Shown piece by piece: positions 31,744 through 38,670 of a stretch of DNA of 38,670 nt. Under the pieces are notes generated by a model, which was not told the origin of the DNA, did not search any database, and saw only the letters and a list, made by a program, of their open reading frames with translations. How positions within the stretch are numbered: position 1 is the first letter of the stretch; every line of letters begins with the position of its first letter. The stretch lies in the NCBI GenBank assembly GCA_035939775.1, contig DASZFO010000059.1, forward strand, positions 1 through 38,670, given 5' to 3'. The stretch is from Pirellulales bacterium (GTDB lineage Bacteria; Planctomycetota; Planctomycetia; Pirellulales; DATAWG01). The position numbers and the translations under genes were made by a program.

Positions 31744-31750
31744 CTACTTG

Positions 31751-33868
31751 TCACTTGCCACCGGTCGCCTGCCACTCGATGCGTCCTCGGTCGCGCGGCG
31801 GAATCCATACGCCGGCCATTTGCACGGCGATCGAGATCGTCGCGGCGAGCATCAGGCCCCAGGGCTGTGGCAACGGCCACAGCGTGTTCGCCACGCCGGC
31901 CCAAAATACCGTGACCGCGACTGACCAAATTCGCAATCGCGAGCGACGCAGCGGGTCCGCCTGCCGCCACCATCGCAAGACAAAGAATAAGAATCCAAAG
32001 TACGTCAAGAATGAATACACCGACGGCGCGCCATAGGCATCTTGCCATTGCCCCTCGTTCGCCATCGAGGGAATGAATAGGTGCCCGGCACTAATCGGCC
32101 ACGGCAAATGACGGTTCATTTCATAGGGTAAATGCACGAGCAAACCCGTCTGAACTCCGTAGGCGGCGGCGCCCAACAGCAGCCCGACCGCCAGCATCAC
32201 GAACCGCCGCAGCGTGGTGTCTTCTCGGCTTCCCTGCCAAAGCTTAGCGGGGATCAGAACGCCCCAGGCCCCGACGATCGCCGAGAGCGCAAGCCAAGCG
32301 TATTGGTTCAAATTCGATTGGACGGATGGGCCGTGGATTCCGCCGCGGACGAGAAACATCACTAGAGCCACGAAAATCGCGACAATCGCCCCAGCGAACA
32401 TCGAGCCGACCAATTCCGTCGCCCGTTGCCTCCCGGTCAACGGAGGCAGCGACGTCCCGCCATTTTGCCAGCGCTGGAAGGTCGGGCCGCCGCGCCCCCA
32501 TGTCTTGGGATTCATCGCGATCGGGGGAGCCGCGGAGCCGGCCCCTGGCTGAATGTTCGATGCTGCACGGCGTTGCTTCTTAAATGCAAGGGCCCACACG
32601 ACCCAATAGACTCCATAAAACACGGATAGCACTGCGAGGGTTGGAAGCCAGATCAATGCGGTTTTCAGCAACAAAACCAATGCGGCGATCAGAATGATGA
32701 GTCGCTGCCAGGCGAGAAGATTCGACCGGTCCCACCAGCGGCGCACGTCGAACCATGTGGTCCGAACCAAACGCCACAGTGGCTCCTCATTTCCCGCTGG
32801 AGGAATCACTTCGGCGCGAATTGGCGGGTCGTCTACGGCGCCATTGTGGAACGCCGCAGCGACTGCGGGCCCGTCGGCCGGATGAACGGCAGCGGCAACC
32901 GGCGCAGCGGCGACGGGCACGCCGGCGACTGGCAAACCGATAGCGATTGGCGAGCCGGTCTTTACCCCCCCAGCCGCCACCAAAGTCGGCGGCAGCACGG
33001 CACAACGTTGCGGATCGGCGTAGCCGCCACCTGATCGCGGCAACAAGGCCATCAGGTCCCCCACCGAACGCACGCGCTGCTCGGGGTCTTTCGCCAGCGC
33101 CCGGGCGATTGCCGTTCGGTACGGCTCCGCGATCATCGACAAATCCGGCTGCGCGGTGAGATGCTTCATCAACACCTCGCCCAAGCTCTCGCCGTCGAAC
33201 GGCACGTGGCCAGTGATCATCTCGTAGAGCACAATGCCTAGAGCGTAGATATCGACCTCTTTGCCATACCGGCCGTTGGCCACTTCAGGGGCCATATAAT
33301 GCACGGTGCCGACGCTCCCCGTCTGTCCGCTGCGGCGACTGCACGAGATGAATTTCGATAGCCCGTAGTCACCGATTTTGACGGTCCCATCTTCGCAAAA
33401 CACGTTGCCCGGCTTGAGGTCGCGATGGACGATGCCGTGATCGTGAAGATACGCCACGCCGGCACCGATCCCTTGCATCCATTGCATCACTTGCTCGACC
33501 GGCAATCCACTCGGATGCGAGGCCAACACCTCTTGCAGACATTGGCCGCTGACATACTCCATGACAACCCAGGTCTCGCCCTGATCGTCCTGACGGATAT
33601 CGAACAGCGAGACTAGGTTCGGATGCTTGAGGTTAAGGCATTGGGTGACGCCGCGCAGCTCGATGTCCAGATTGCGGCGAACGAGCTTGAGAGCAACCTC
33701 CTTGCCGGCGTCGCTTACCGCGTAATAGACCTCGCCGAACCCGCCATGACCGACGCCCCGCTTGATCGTGTATCCATCCAGAGGCCGGGCGCCGCTGGCA
33801 AACGCAAAGCGCGCGGCGCCGGGCGCAGGAGCGGAATTTTCGGTCGGCTGGGTCGCATGGAGGTTCAT
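31751..33868 (-). CDS. Ser/Thr protein kinase with multi-span membrane tail
   Basis: A 705-residue protein. The kinase domain (about 30-300) has the glycine loop GVGHGGFGEV (38-47), Lys61, the catalytic loop HRDLKPGN (148-155) and MAPE (192-195). The DFG motif is DYG (167-169), which I recall as common in planctomycete kinases. Key residues for catalysis are present. An alanine/valine/proline linker (about 310-370) leads to about seven membrane helices in the last 300 residues. The kinase is therefore cytoplasmic and tethered at its C-terminus, unlike PknB types with one helix and PASTA domains. ATG 33868 has GAGGA four bases upstream. It follows the FHA gene by about 180 bp and leads into the membrane protein and sigma factor. 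Confidence 0.9.
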   Translation of the reverse strand: MNLHATQPTENSAPAPGAARFAFASGARPLDGYTIKRGVGHGGFGEVYYAVSDAGKEVALKLVRRNLDIELRGVTQCLNLKHPNLVSLFDIRQDDQGETWVVMEYVSGQCLQEVLASHPSGLPVEQVMQWMQGIGAGVAYLHDHGIVHRDLKPGNVFCEDGTVKIGDYGLSKFISCSRRSGQTGSVGTVHYMAPEVANGRYGKEVDIYALGIVLYEMITGHVPFDGESLGEVLMKHLTAQPDLSMIAEPYRTAIARALAKDPEQRVRSVGDLMALLPRSGGGYADPQRCAVLPPTLVAAGGVKTGSPIAIGLPVAGVPVAAAPVAAAVHPADGPAVAAAFHNGAVDDPPIRAEVIPPAGNEEPLWRLVRTTWFDVRRWWDRSNLLAWQRLIILIAALVLLLKTALIWLPTLAVLSVFYGVYWVVWALAFKKQRRAASNIQPGAGSAAPPIAMNPKTWGRGGPTFQRWQNGGTSLPPLTGRQRATELVGSMFAGAIVAIFVALVMFLVRGGIHGPSVQSNLNQYAWLALSAIVGAWGVLIPAKLWQGSREDTTLRRFVMLAVGLLLGAAAYGVQTGLLVHLPYEMNRHLPWPISAGHLFIPSMANEGQWQDAYGAPSVYSFLTYFGFLFFVLRWWRQADPLRRSRLRIWSVAVTVFWAGVANTLWPLPQPWGLMLAATISIAVQMAGVWIPPRDRGRIEWQATGGK

Positions 33869-34045
33869 CGCGTCCTCTTTCGCAGATTCCAGCGTAACCA
33901 TTGGATAGTCCCTGTGCAAAGTCGCACTCGTTCAATCGACGTTTCACACCGCTTGCGCTCTTCTCGTCCAGTTTTTTTACTCGTTCACGCGCGTCGCAAG
34001 CGATCGCGGCTAAATGTTCATGCGGATCACGCTTTCACGACGCTG

Positions 34046-34828
34046 TCAACACTCCTCGAGCGTAAATGCGAAGTCGCTGCCCTCCACGCGTGATTTGGCG
34101 GTCAGCGGGCCTCGCCCCTCATGTCCCTTGCCGTCGATCCGCATCTGTCCCGCCGTCCGGCACGCCAAGCCGGTCCCTTGCCGGAACAGAACCACGTCGC
34201 CCGCCAAATCTCGGGCGACGACGTGACTCTGCGGGCCAGGGCCGACGATGCACGAATCGGCCATCAGTAGCACGCCGTCCAAGGCGGGCAGCGTGCGATG
34301 TGGACTCATCAGCTCCAGCCGCGCCGTGAAACTGAGCGGATGCGGGCGGCGAAACCGCAGCCGCACCCCGTTGCCCAGCTCGATCACCCGGCCGTCGGCA
34401 AGGGTCGTCGGCCGTTCAATCGCTCGGCCGTCAACCTTCACCATCCGCACCGGGTCGATCACATATCCCTCCTCGTCGCGATGGATCAGCGCATGCCGCC
34501 GCGACAGATCGCCCAAGATCGGCACGTCGGGAGAGTTTTCCGACGCGGCTTGCCCCAACACGATCTCGTCGCCGAGGCAAACGAGAAAGCCGCCGACCGC
34601 GTCGATCCAAAGGCGAAATCGTTGCTGTCCGGAAGTCGTTGCCATGGTAGTCGGCCGAATCACGGTTCGATCCTTCGTGGCAAGAAACGGCATGAGGAGG
34701 CGTCGCCAGGCCGCACCGTCGTTTGAGCCAGCCGTTCGCAGTTGTTCGGCCACCGCTCGCACTTCGCTCCAGCGCTGCCTGAGCAGCGCTCGTTGCAATC
34801 GCTCGGCTAGCTGGCGTCGATCGTACAT
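34046..34828 (-). CDS. FHA-domain protein
   Basis: A 260-residue cytosolic protein. An N-terminal helical segment (about 1-50) precedes a forkhead-associated domain (about 72-160). The domain shows the phosphothreonine-binding pattern: LGDLSRRHALIHRDEEG, with SxxH in the binding loops, then VDGRAI and LADGRVIELGNGVRLRF. A second, more degenerate FHA-like fold (about 183-258, with CIVGPGPQSHVVARD) may follow. FHA domains bind pThr peptides, so the natural partner is the Ser/Thr kinase encoded next. ATG 34828 has no Shine-Dalgarno; four heptamer repeats end ten bases upstream. Confidence 0.88.
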   Translation of the reverse strand: MYDRRQLAERLQRALLRQRWSEVRAVAEQLRTAGSNDGAAWRRLLMPFLATKDRTVIRPTTMATTSGQQRFRLWIDAVGGFLVCLGDEIVLGQAASENSPDVPILGDLSRRHALIHRDEEGYVIDPVRMVKVDGRAIERPTTLADGRVIELGNGVRLRFRRPHPLSFTARLELMSPHRTLPALDGVLLMADSCIVGPGPQSHVVARDLAGDVVLFRQGTGLACRTAGQMRIDGKGHEGRGPLTAKSRVEGSDFAFTLEEC

Positions 34829-34838
34829 TTTAGCAAGG

Positions 34839-34866
34839 GTCAGGGGTCGAAGGTCAGGGGTCAGGG
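34839..34866 (-). repeat. Heptamer tandem repeat (4 units) before the FHA gene
   Basis: gtcaggg, gtcgaag, gtcaggg, gtcaggg on the plus strand, contiguous, ten bases before the FHA start codon on the minus strand. The sense strand reads CCCTGAC-like units. Same class as at 21089 and 30756. Confidence 0.8.
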
Positions 34867-34911
34867 AGAGTGAGGCTGCTGGAAGCAGTCGGCGCTCCAA
34901 TCGCCGTTCGA

Positions 34912-34940
34912 CTGGGGCGTGCCTTTGGGCTTTGCCCCAG
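34912..34940 (-). terminator. Possible hairpin after the coiled-coil gene
   Basis: ctggggc/gccccag, a perfect 7-bp GC stem with a 15-base loop, lies 12 bases beyond the stop of the minus-strand coiled-coil gene. No T-run follows, so termination is uncertain; it may be a processing or stability hairpin. Confidence 0.4.
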
Positions 34941-34952
34941 CCGGCCAACCCT

Positions 34953-35753
34953 TTATTTCTCCACCTTAGCGACCTTGACCGGATCATGGCCGGGGCCGAA
35001 GTAATCGGTCACCTGATCGACGATATTGGCCGGCGTCGCGGAATCGAGCGGAATTCCATCGTTTAGGTTGCTCTCGGCGTTGACCATTTTCTCCGCGACT
35101 TGCAGCCGCGTCCGCAGATCGGTCACGAGTTCCTTCACCTGGCCCAACTGGCTGTCGTCGAATTGATAGTTGCTCGTGGTTTCGGCCACTTCGACCATCT
35201 TCTTGCGGGCTTCGAGGTTCTCGACATCGACCTCCAATTGCCGCTTGGCCGCGAGCATTCCCTCGAGCTTCTGACGGGCCGCGTCGAGGCTCTTTTGCCG
35301 GGCCTTCTCGATCTGCTGCAAACTCGTGAGCGTGGCGTCGTTCGTCTTGAACCGCTCGAAACGGTTCGCCAAATCCGACTTCACTTCGGCCACGGTGTAC
35401 ACCCGGCCGCCGTAGTTGTACGTTTGCTGCGCACTCTCGGCGTCGGTCTTCAGGCGGAGCAGCTCTTTCTTGTCCTTTTCGAGCTTCTGCTGATTGTCGG
35501 CAATCTGATGCTCGAGTTGATCGACGGCCACTTCTTCCTGGGCGATGACGTGCATGTTGTGCTGGATGTCGGGCACGAGGTCCTTGACCATTTTCCTGGC
35601 CCGATCGAGTTCGAAGCTGATCGGCACGCTTTCCTTGATCGAATCCTTGATCCGGCCGACGGTCGTGCGCATATAGCTGGCGGCGTCGCGGCCGAAGAAG
35701 AACGTCCCTAGGAGCACCAACCCAACCGCTGTGAAAACTACCCGCTTGATCAT
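34953..35753 (-). CDS. Uncharacterised coiled-coil protein with one membrane helix
   Basis: A 266-residue protein. The N-terminus has one hydrophobic segment (VVFTAVGLVLLGTFFFG, about 5-21), then charged heptads form long coiled coils (about 55-105 and 135-220): VDQLEHQIADNQQKLEKDKK and EKARQKSLDAARQKLEGMLA are examples. Overall it resembles the phage-shock PspA type of coil but has a membrane anchor. I do not recognise a family. ATG 35753 is fixed by a strong AAAAGGAGGG seven bases upstream, the best ribosome binding site of the cluster. It leads the six-gene minus-strand run and could be a structural or sensing partner of the kinase. Confidence 0.75.
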   Translation of the reverse strand: MIKRVVFTAVGLVLLGTFFFGRDAASYMRTTVGRIKDSIKESVPISFELDRARKMVKDLVPDIQHNMHVIAQEEVAVDQLEHQIADNQQKLEKDKKELLRLKTDAESAQQTYNYGGRVYTVAEVKSDLANRFERFKTNDATLTSLQQIEKARQKSLDAARQKLEGMLAAKRQLEVDVENLEARKKMVEVAETTSNYQFDDSQLGQVKELVTDLRTRLQVAEKMVNAESNLNDGIPLDSATPANIVDQVTDYFGPGHDPVKVAKVEK

Positions 35754-36065
35754 GATCGCACCCTCCTTTTCAAGGATTTCCGGCAACTGGACTGCAAACT
35801 TCTCGGCGGCGAGCCACATCTCGGCCGTCACAGAGGTTGTTCGCCCGAGCGCAAGTCATCTTGGAAATCTCTTGGAAAGTTTTTCAAGTTTCCGGATCAG
35901 AAGCGGAAACGCGGAGAGCGCCGAGAATGCGGAGAAGGCAAAGTGGTTTCGTGTTTCCTCTGCGATCTCAGCGACCTCCGCGTTTCAAAACCTGGATCGG
36001 AGTCAGTGTGAGGGGCCTAGCAGTTCCCGGCTGTGGTAGAATCGGTGCGAGGAGCCGTGGTGAAA
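35754..36065. other. Divergent intergenic region with a long imperfect palindrome
   Basis: 312 bp between the divergent coiled-coil and CinA-fusion genes. It holds promoters for both sides, a direct repeat of 'cttggaaa' (about 35861 and 35872) and the inverted repeat at 35906-35985. No small gene is supported. Confidence 0.5.
35906..35985. repeat. Long imperfect inverted repeat with 9-base periodicity
   Basis: Arms of about 31 bases (from gaaacgcggag at 35906 and its partner ending ctccgcgtttc at 35985) are roughly 80% complementary around a ~19-base spacer. The left arm also has a 9-base rhythm (gcggagagc, gccgagaat, gcggagaag). Elements built from 'gcagagaac-like' 9-mers folded back on themselves are widespread in many bacterial genomes, as I recall. 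Confidence 0.65.
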
Positions 36066-37346
36066 ATGTCGGAAGTCGATGCGCAAGCTCTGGTTGCCAA
36101 AACCCACGCCGGCTCGACGCGGCTGGTAATGGCAATCACCGGGGGCGGGAGCCGGGCGATCGCCGAGCTGCTCGAAGTTCCCGGCGGCTCTAGGACGCTT
36201 TTGGAGGCGGTCGTACCCTATTCACTGCTTGCAGTAACGCAATGGCTCGGCGGAGTACCGGAACACTTCTGCTCTGCACGAACGGCGCGAGCCATGGCGA
36301 TGTCTGCGTTCTTGCGAGCGCGGCGCCTGTCTTCTCTCGGTCCTGGCGAACTGACGGGCGAAGGAGAAATGTTTGTAGGTTCCCCTCACCCTCGCCCTCT
36401 CCGAGAGGGAGAGGGAACTGTTGGACGACCGCTTCCCGACCGAGAAAGATCCGCGTCAAGGCTAGTTGCGGGCATCGGCGGCACTGCCAGCCTGGTCAGC
36501 GAAAGGCCGAAGCGGGGAGCACACCGAGTCCACGTCGCCTGGCAAAGCAATTCGACGACTGCGACCTACTCGTTGGAACTCACCAAGGGGAGCCGGAGCC
36601 GCCTGGAAGAAGAGCAAGTGGCCGCCCGGCTCGTTCTTAATGCCACGGCCGAAGCTTGCGGCCTGAGCGATCGTTTGTCGCTCGGAACGCTAGGCGACGA
36701 ACCCCTGACGGTCTCAAGGACCGACGCGCCGCGCGTCTGGCAGAACTTGCTTATCGGAAAGACGCTGGCCGTACGGCACCAAAATGGTTCACCTGGCGCG
36801 ATAACGTCTACCATCGGCGCGGCAATGGCCGGTCGGCGAGCGGTGTTCCCCGGCGCCTTCAATCCGCTTCACGAAGCTCATCGGCGGATGGCCGAATTGG
36901 CCGAGACGATTCTCGGCCTGCCCGTCGAATTCGAGATTTCGATCGATAACGTGGACAAGCCCCCGCTCGATTTCACCGAGATGGACGAGCGGTTACGCCA
37001 ATTCTCAGCCGGGCAGACCCTTTGGTTTACGCGCGCACCGACGTTCGACCGCAAATCCGGATTGTTCACGAACACCACGTTTATCGTCGGGGCCGACACG
37101 ATCCGCCGCATCGCCGATCCACGCTACTATGGCGACGATCCGACCGCGGCCGCCGCGGCGACCGAACGGATTGCCCAGCGAGGCGGCCGGTTCCTGGTCT
37201 TCGCACGCGTCTGCGACGGCCGGTGTGATACACTCAGCCAACTGAGCCTGCCCGACTCCCTTCGACAACTATGCACCGAAGTGCCAGCCGATCAATTCCG
37301 CCTCGATGTCTCCTCGACGGCGCTGCGAGATCGCCGGAGCTTGTGA
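36066..37346 (+). CDS. CinA (NMN deamidase-like) fused to nicotinamide-nucleotide adenylyltransferase-like domain
   Basis: A 426-residue two-domain protein. Residues 5 to about 205 form a CinA C-terminal (PncC, NMN amidohydrolase) domain: AITGGGSRAIAELLEVPGG, then ERPKRGAHRVHVA and TYSLELTKGSRSRLEEEQV. Residues 256-426 form a nucleotidyltransferase of the NadD/CTP-transferase superfamily: FPGAFNPLHEAH (261-272, the GxFxPxHxGH-type motif) and SSTALR (416-421, the ISSTxxR-type motif). Together they would turn NMN into nicotinate mononucleotide and then adenylate it toward NAD. Residues about 92-133 interrupt the CinA domain and are partly translated from a palindromic repeat. ATG 36066 was chosen; GTG 36060 is possible, with GAGGAG upstream of both. 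Confidence 0.82.
   Translation: MSEVDAQALVAKTHAGSTRLVMAITGGGSRAIAELLEVPGGSRTLLEAVVPYSLLAVTQWLGGVPEHFCSARTARAMAMSAFLRARRLSSLGPGELTGEGEMFVGSPHPRPLREGEGTVGRPLPDRERSASRLVAGIGGTASLVSERPKRGAHRVHVAWQSNSTTATYSLELTKGSRSRLEEEQVAARLVLNATAEACGLSDRLSLGTLGDEPLTVSRTDAPRVWQNLLIGKTLAVRHQNGSPGAITSTIGAAMAGRRAVFPGAFNPLHEAHRRMAELAETILGLPVEFEISIDNVDKPPLDFTEMDERLRQFSAGQTLWFTRAPTFDRKSGLFTNTTFIVGADTIRRIADPRYYGDDPTAAAAATERIAQRGGRFLVFARVCDGRCDTLSQLSLPDSLRQLCTEVPADQFRLDVSSTALRDRRSL
36379..36418. repeat. Palindromic repeat inserted in frame in the CinA domain
   Basis: An imperfect palindrome with arms ccctcgccctctc and gagagggagaggg (36389-36401, 36403-36415; one mismatch). It is read in the gene's frame as SPHPRPLREGEG, a string familiar from translated interspersed repeats of other bacteria. 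It lies between the two conserved blocks of the CinA domain. Confidence 0.8.
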
Positions 37347-37407
37347 CGCCGGCGAGTCACTGATAAAATCGCGAGTTTGATTTATCGCTAATCGCTGAGA
37401 TGCCACT

Positions 37408-38484
37408 TTGAACACGACCCAGAAACTCAAGATCGCCGTCATTGGCGGCGACGGGACCGGACCCGAAGTCACTGCCGAGGCGATCAAGGTGCTCGCGGCG
37501 GTTGCCGGGCTGGAAAAGTTCGGTTACGAATTGCAGCATTACGATTTTGGCGGCGAGCGCTATCTGCGCACCGGCGAGACGCTCCCGAAGGGGGCCGTGG
37601 AGGAACTGCGAAAGTTCAACGCCATTTTCCTCGGCGCCGTCGGCCATCCCGACGTGCCGCCCGGCGTGATGGAAAAGGGGTTGCTGCTGGAACTGCGGTT
37701 CCAGTTGGATCAGTACATCAACCTCCGCCCGGTCAAGCTATTTCCGGGCGTCGAAACGCCGTTGCGCGACAAGGGGCCGGCGGACATCGATTTCGTCGTG
37801 GTCCGCGAGAACACGGAGGACCTCTATTGCGGCGTCGGCGGTTTCCTGAAGAAGGGCACTCCCGATGAGGTAGCCAGCCAGACGGCCGTTTACACGCGCA
37901 AAGGCTGCGAGCGCTGCATCCGCTGGGCCTTCGACTACACCCGGCGGCGGAACAATCCCAAGGGAAAAATGCTCACGCTCGTGGCCAAGACCAACGTGCT
38001 CACCTTTGGCCACGATCTCTGGTGGCGCACGTTTCAGGAAGTCGCTCGCGAATATCCCGACGTCAAGGCCGACTACAACCACGTCGACGCCTGCTGCATG
38101 TGGATGGTGAAGAACCCCGAGTATTACGACGTGATCGTGACCACGAACATGTTTGGCGACATTATCACCGATTTGGGCGGCATCTTGCAGGGCGGAATGG
38201 GCGTGGCGGCCGGCGGCAACATCAATCCCGACCCGGGCGGAGTGAGCATGTTCGAGCCGATGGGAGGCAGCGCCCCGAAATACACAGGCCTGAATGTCAT
38301 CAACCCGATCGCCGCCATCAACGCCATGAGCATGTTGCTCGAGCAGACCGGCCACGCCAAGGCCGCCGACCGAGTGATGCGGGCAATCCAATCCGTGACC
38401 GGTACGAAGATGAAAAGCCAGGCCGCCGGCAAAATGGGCCACGGCACCCGCGAAGTCGGCGATCTCGTGGTGCAGGCTCTTTAG
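37408..38484 (+). CDS. leuB: Isocitrate/isopropylmalate dehydrogenase family, probably 3-isopropylmalate dehydrogenase
   Basis: A 358-residue cytosolic NAD-dependent decarboxylating dehydrogenase. Motifs: IAVIGGDGTGPEV (9-21), QYINLRPVKLFPG (substrate Arg), DFVVVRENTEDLYCGVGG, the Tyr/Lys pair via TLVAKTNVLTFG, the metal-binding TTNMFGDIITDLGG, and the NAD loop MFEPMGGSAPKYTG. The pattern 'LRPVKL-PGVETPL' is close to actinobacterial-type 3-isopropylmalate dehydrogenases of leucine synthesis. Tartrate or homoisocitrate dehydrogenase cannot be excluded; no leu neighbours are in the window. The start is TTG 37408, since no ATG/GTG precedes the conserved strand in frame. It follows the CinA fusion by 61 bp on the same strand. 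Confidence 0.85.
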   Translation: MNTTQKLKIAVIGGDGTGPEVTAEAIKVLAAVAGLEKFGYELQHYDFGGERYLRTGETLPKGAVEELRKFNAIFLGAVGHPDVPPGVMEKGLLLELRFQLDQYINLRPVKLFPGVETPLRDKGPADIDFVVVRENTEDLYCGVGGFLKKGTPDEVASQTAVYTRKGCERCIRWAFDYTRRRNNPKGKMLTLVAKTNVLTFGHDLWWRTFQEVAREYPDVKADYNHVDACCMWMVKNPEYYDVIVTTNMFGDIITDLGGILQGGMGVAAGGNINPDPGGVSMFEPMGGSAPKYTGLNVINPIAAINAMSMLLEQTGHAKAADRVMRAIQSVTGTKMKSQAAGKMGHGTREVGDLVVQAL

Positions 38485-38553
38485 ATAAGAAGCCCTGCCG
38501 AAATCGGGTGGAACGAGCGAGTCAATCCGGGGTGCATTCCTTACTTTGCGCAA

Positions 38554-38670
38554 TCAGGCGGCGGTCTGGTAGCGGTTGCTGCCGTTTTGACGGGATTGCC
38601 AGCGTTGCCAAAAACGTTCCATCGGCTGGCTGTCGCTGAGCGTATCGGCTCGTAATTGCAGAACTGCTTC
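38554..38670 (-). CDS. C-terminal tail of a possible transposase, cut by the window edge
   Basis: The minus strand is open from the window edge to TGA 38554-38556, giving 38 residues: LQLRADTLSDSQPMERFWQR and then QNGSNRYQTAA. The pattern 'LQLRAD-x-LS-D-x-x-P-M-x-x-FW' resembles the tail of some IS transposases from planctomycetes, as far as I remember; I cannot name the IS family. It converges on the dehydrogenase gene. Confidence 0.4.
   Translation of the reverse strand, partial: EAVLQLRADTLSDSQPMERFWQRWQSRQNGSNRYQTAA

Noticed and set aside
1-38670. CRISPR arrays, tRNA or rRNA genes, prophage
   Set aside because: No regularly spaced long repeats with unique spacers, no cloverleaf with a CCA-type end, no rRNA-like stretch and no phage structural genes were seen. 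The heptamer arrays have no spacers.

Overview
The window reads as chromosome of a member of the Planctomycetota, most likely from the Pirellulales. The pointers are a BBP7-family outer-membrane beta-barrel, a PEP-CTERM secreted protein, a short 'RLRTLF' membrane protein, a serine/threonine kinase with DYG in place of DFG and a multi-span tail, a ThuA-domain secreted protein and an HGSNAT/DUF5009-like membrane protein. The DNA is GC-rich, Shine-Dalgarno sequences are patchy, and genes lie in short runs on both strands. There is no rRNA, tRNA, CRISPR array or prophage that I can recognise.

Bases 1-4.9 kb are accessory and rearranged. They hold gene ends and remnants, a 123-bp element with 16-bp perfect terminal inverted repeats, and one copy of a 67-bp dispersed repeat whose inverted partner lies 3.6 kb away. 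There is also an orphan Rhs C-terminal module (minus strand) followed by two tandem paralogous genes that look like immunity genes. The Rhs remnant abuts, head to head, a glycosyltransferase that has lost its N-terminal half. This marks a recombination or insertion joint near 3.84 kb.

Bases 4.9-16.7 kb are mostly ordinary single genes: BBP7 barrel, ParA-like ATPase, class I glutamine amidotransferase, PurU-like formyltransferase, purine nucleoside phosphorylase, Nif3-like protein, family 2 glycosyltransferase, an uncharacterised 541-residue protein, an Eis-like acetyltransferase and a PEP-CTERM protein. Bases 16.9-29.6 kb carry a coiled-coil membrane protein, a UbiD/prepilin-peptidase pair, a PepA/LarA-like pair, a histidine kinase overlapping an ANTAR response regulator, a PQQ-like protein, a RimJ/RimL-type acetyltransferase, a DUF5009-like membrane protein and a ThuA protein.

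Bases 29.7-35.8 kb form a run of six minus-strand genes: coiled-coil protein, FHA protein, Ser/Thr kinase, membrane protein, ECF sigma factor and zinc-finger anti-sigma-like protein. Together they look like a phospho-signalling module feeding a sigma factor. The window ends with a CinA-NMN adenylyltransferase-type fusion, an isopropylmalate-dehydrogenase-family enzyme and the tail of a possible transposase.

Two patterns cut across the annotation. First, short tandem repeats with a strict 7-bp period and a shared base pattern occur at six places; four of them sit directly before start codons that lack a Shine-Dalgarno sequence, with the C-rich strand as the sense strand. Second, palindromic repeat units lie in frame inside protein-coding genes (purine nucleoside phosphorylase, CinA fusion, probably the histidine kinase N-terminus), where they replace or extend protein sequence. 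These were found by reading alone; no database search was run.
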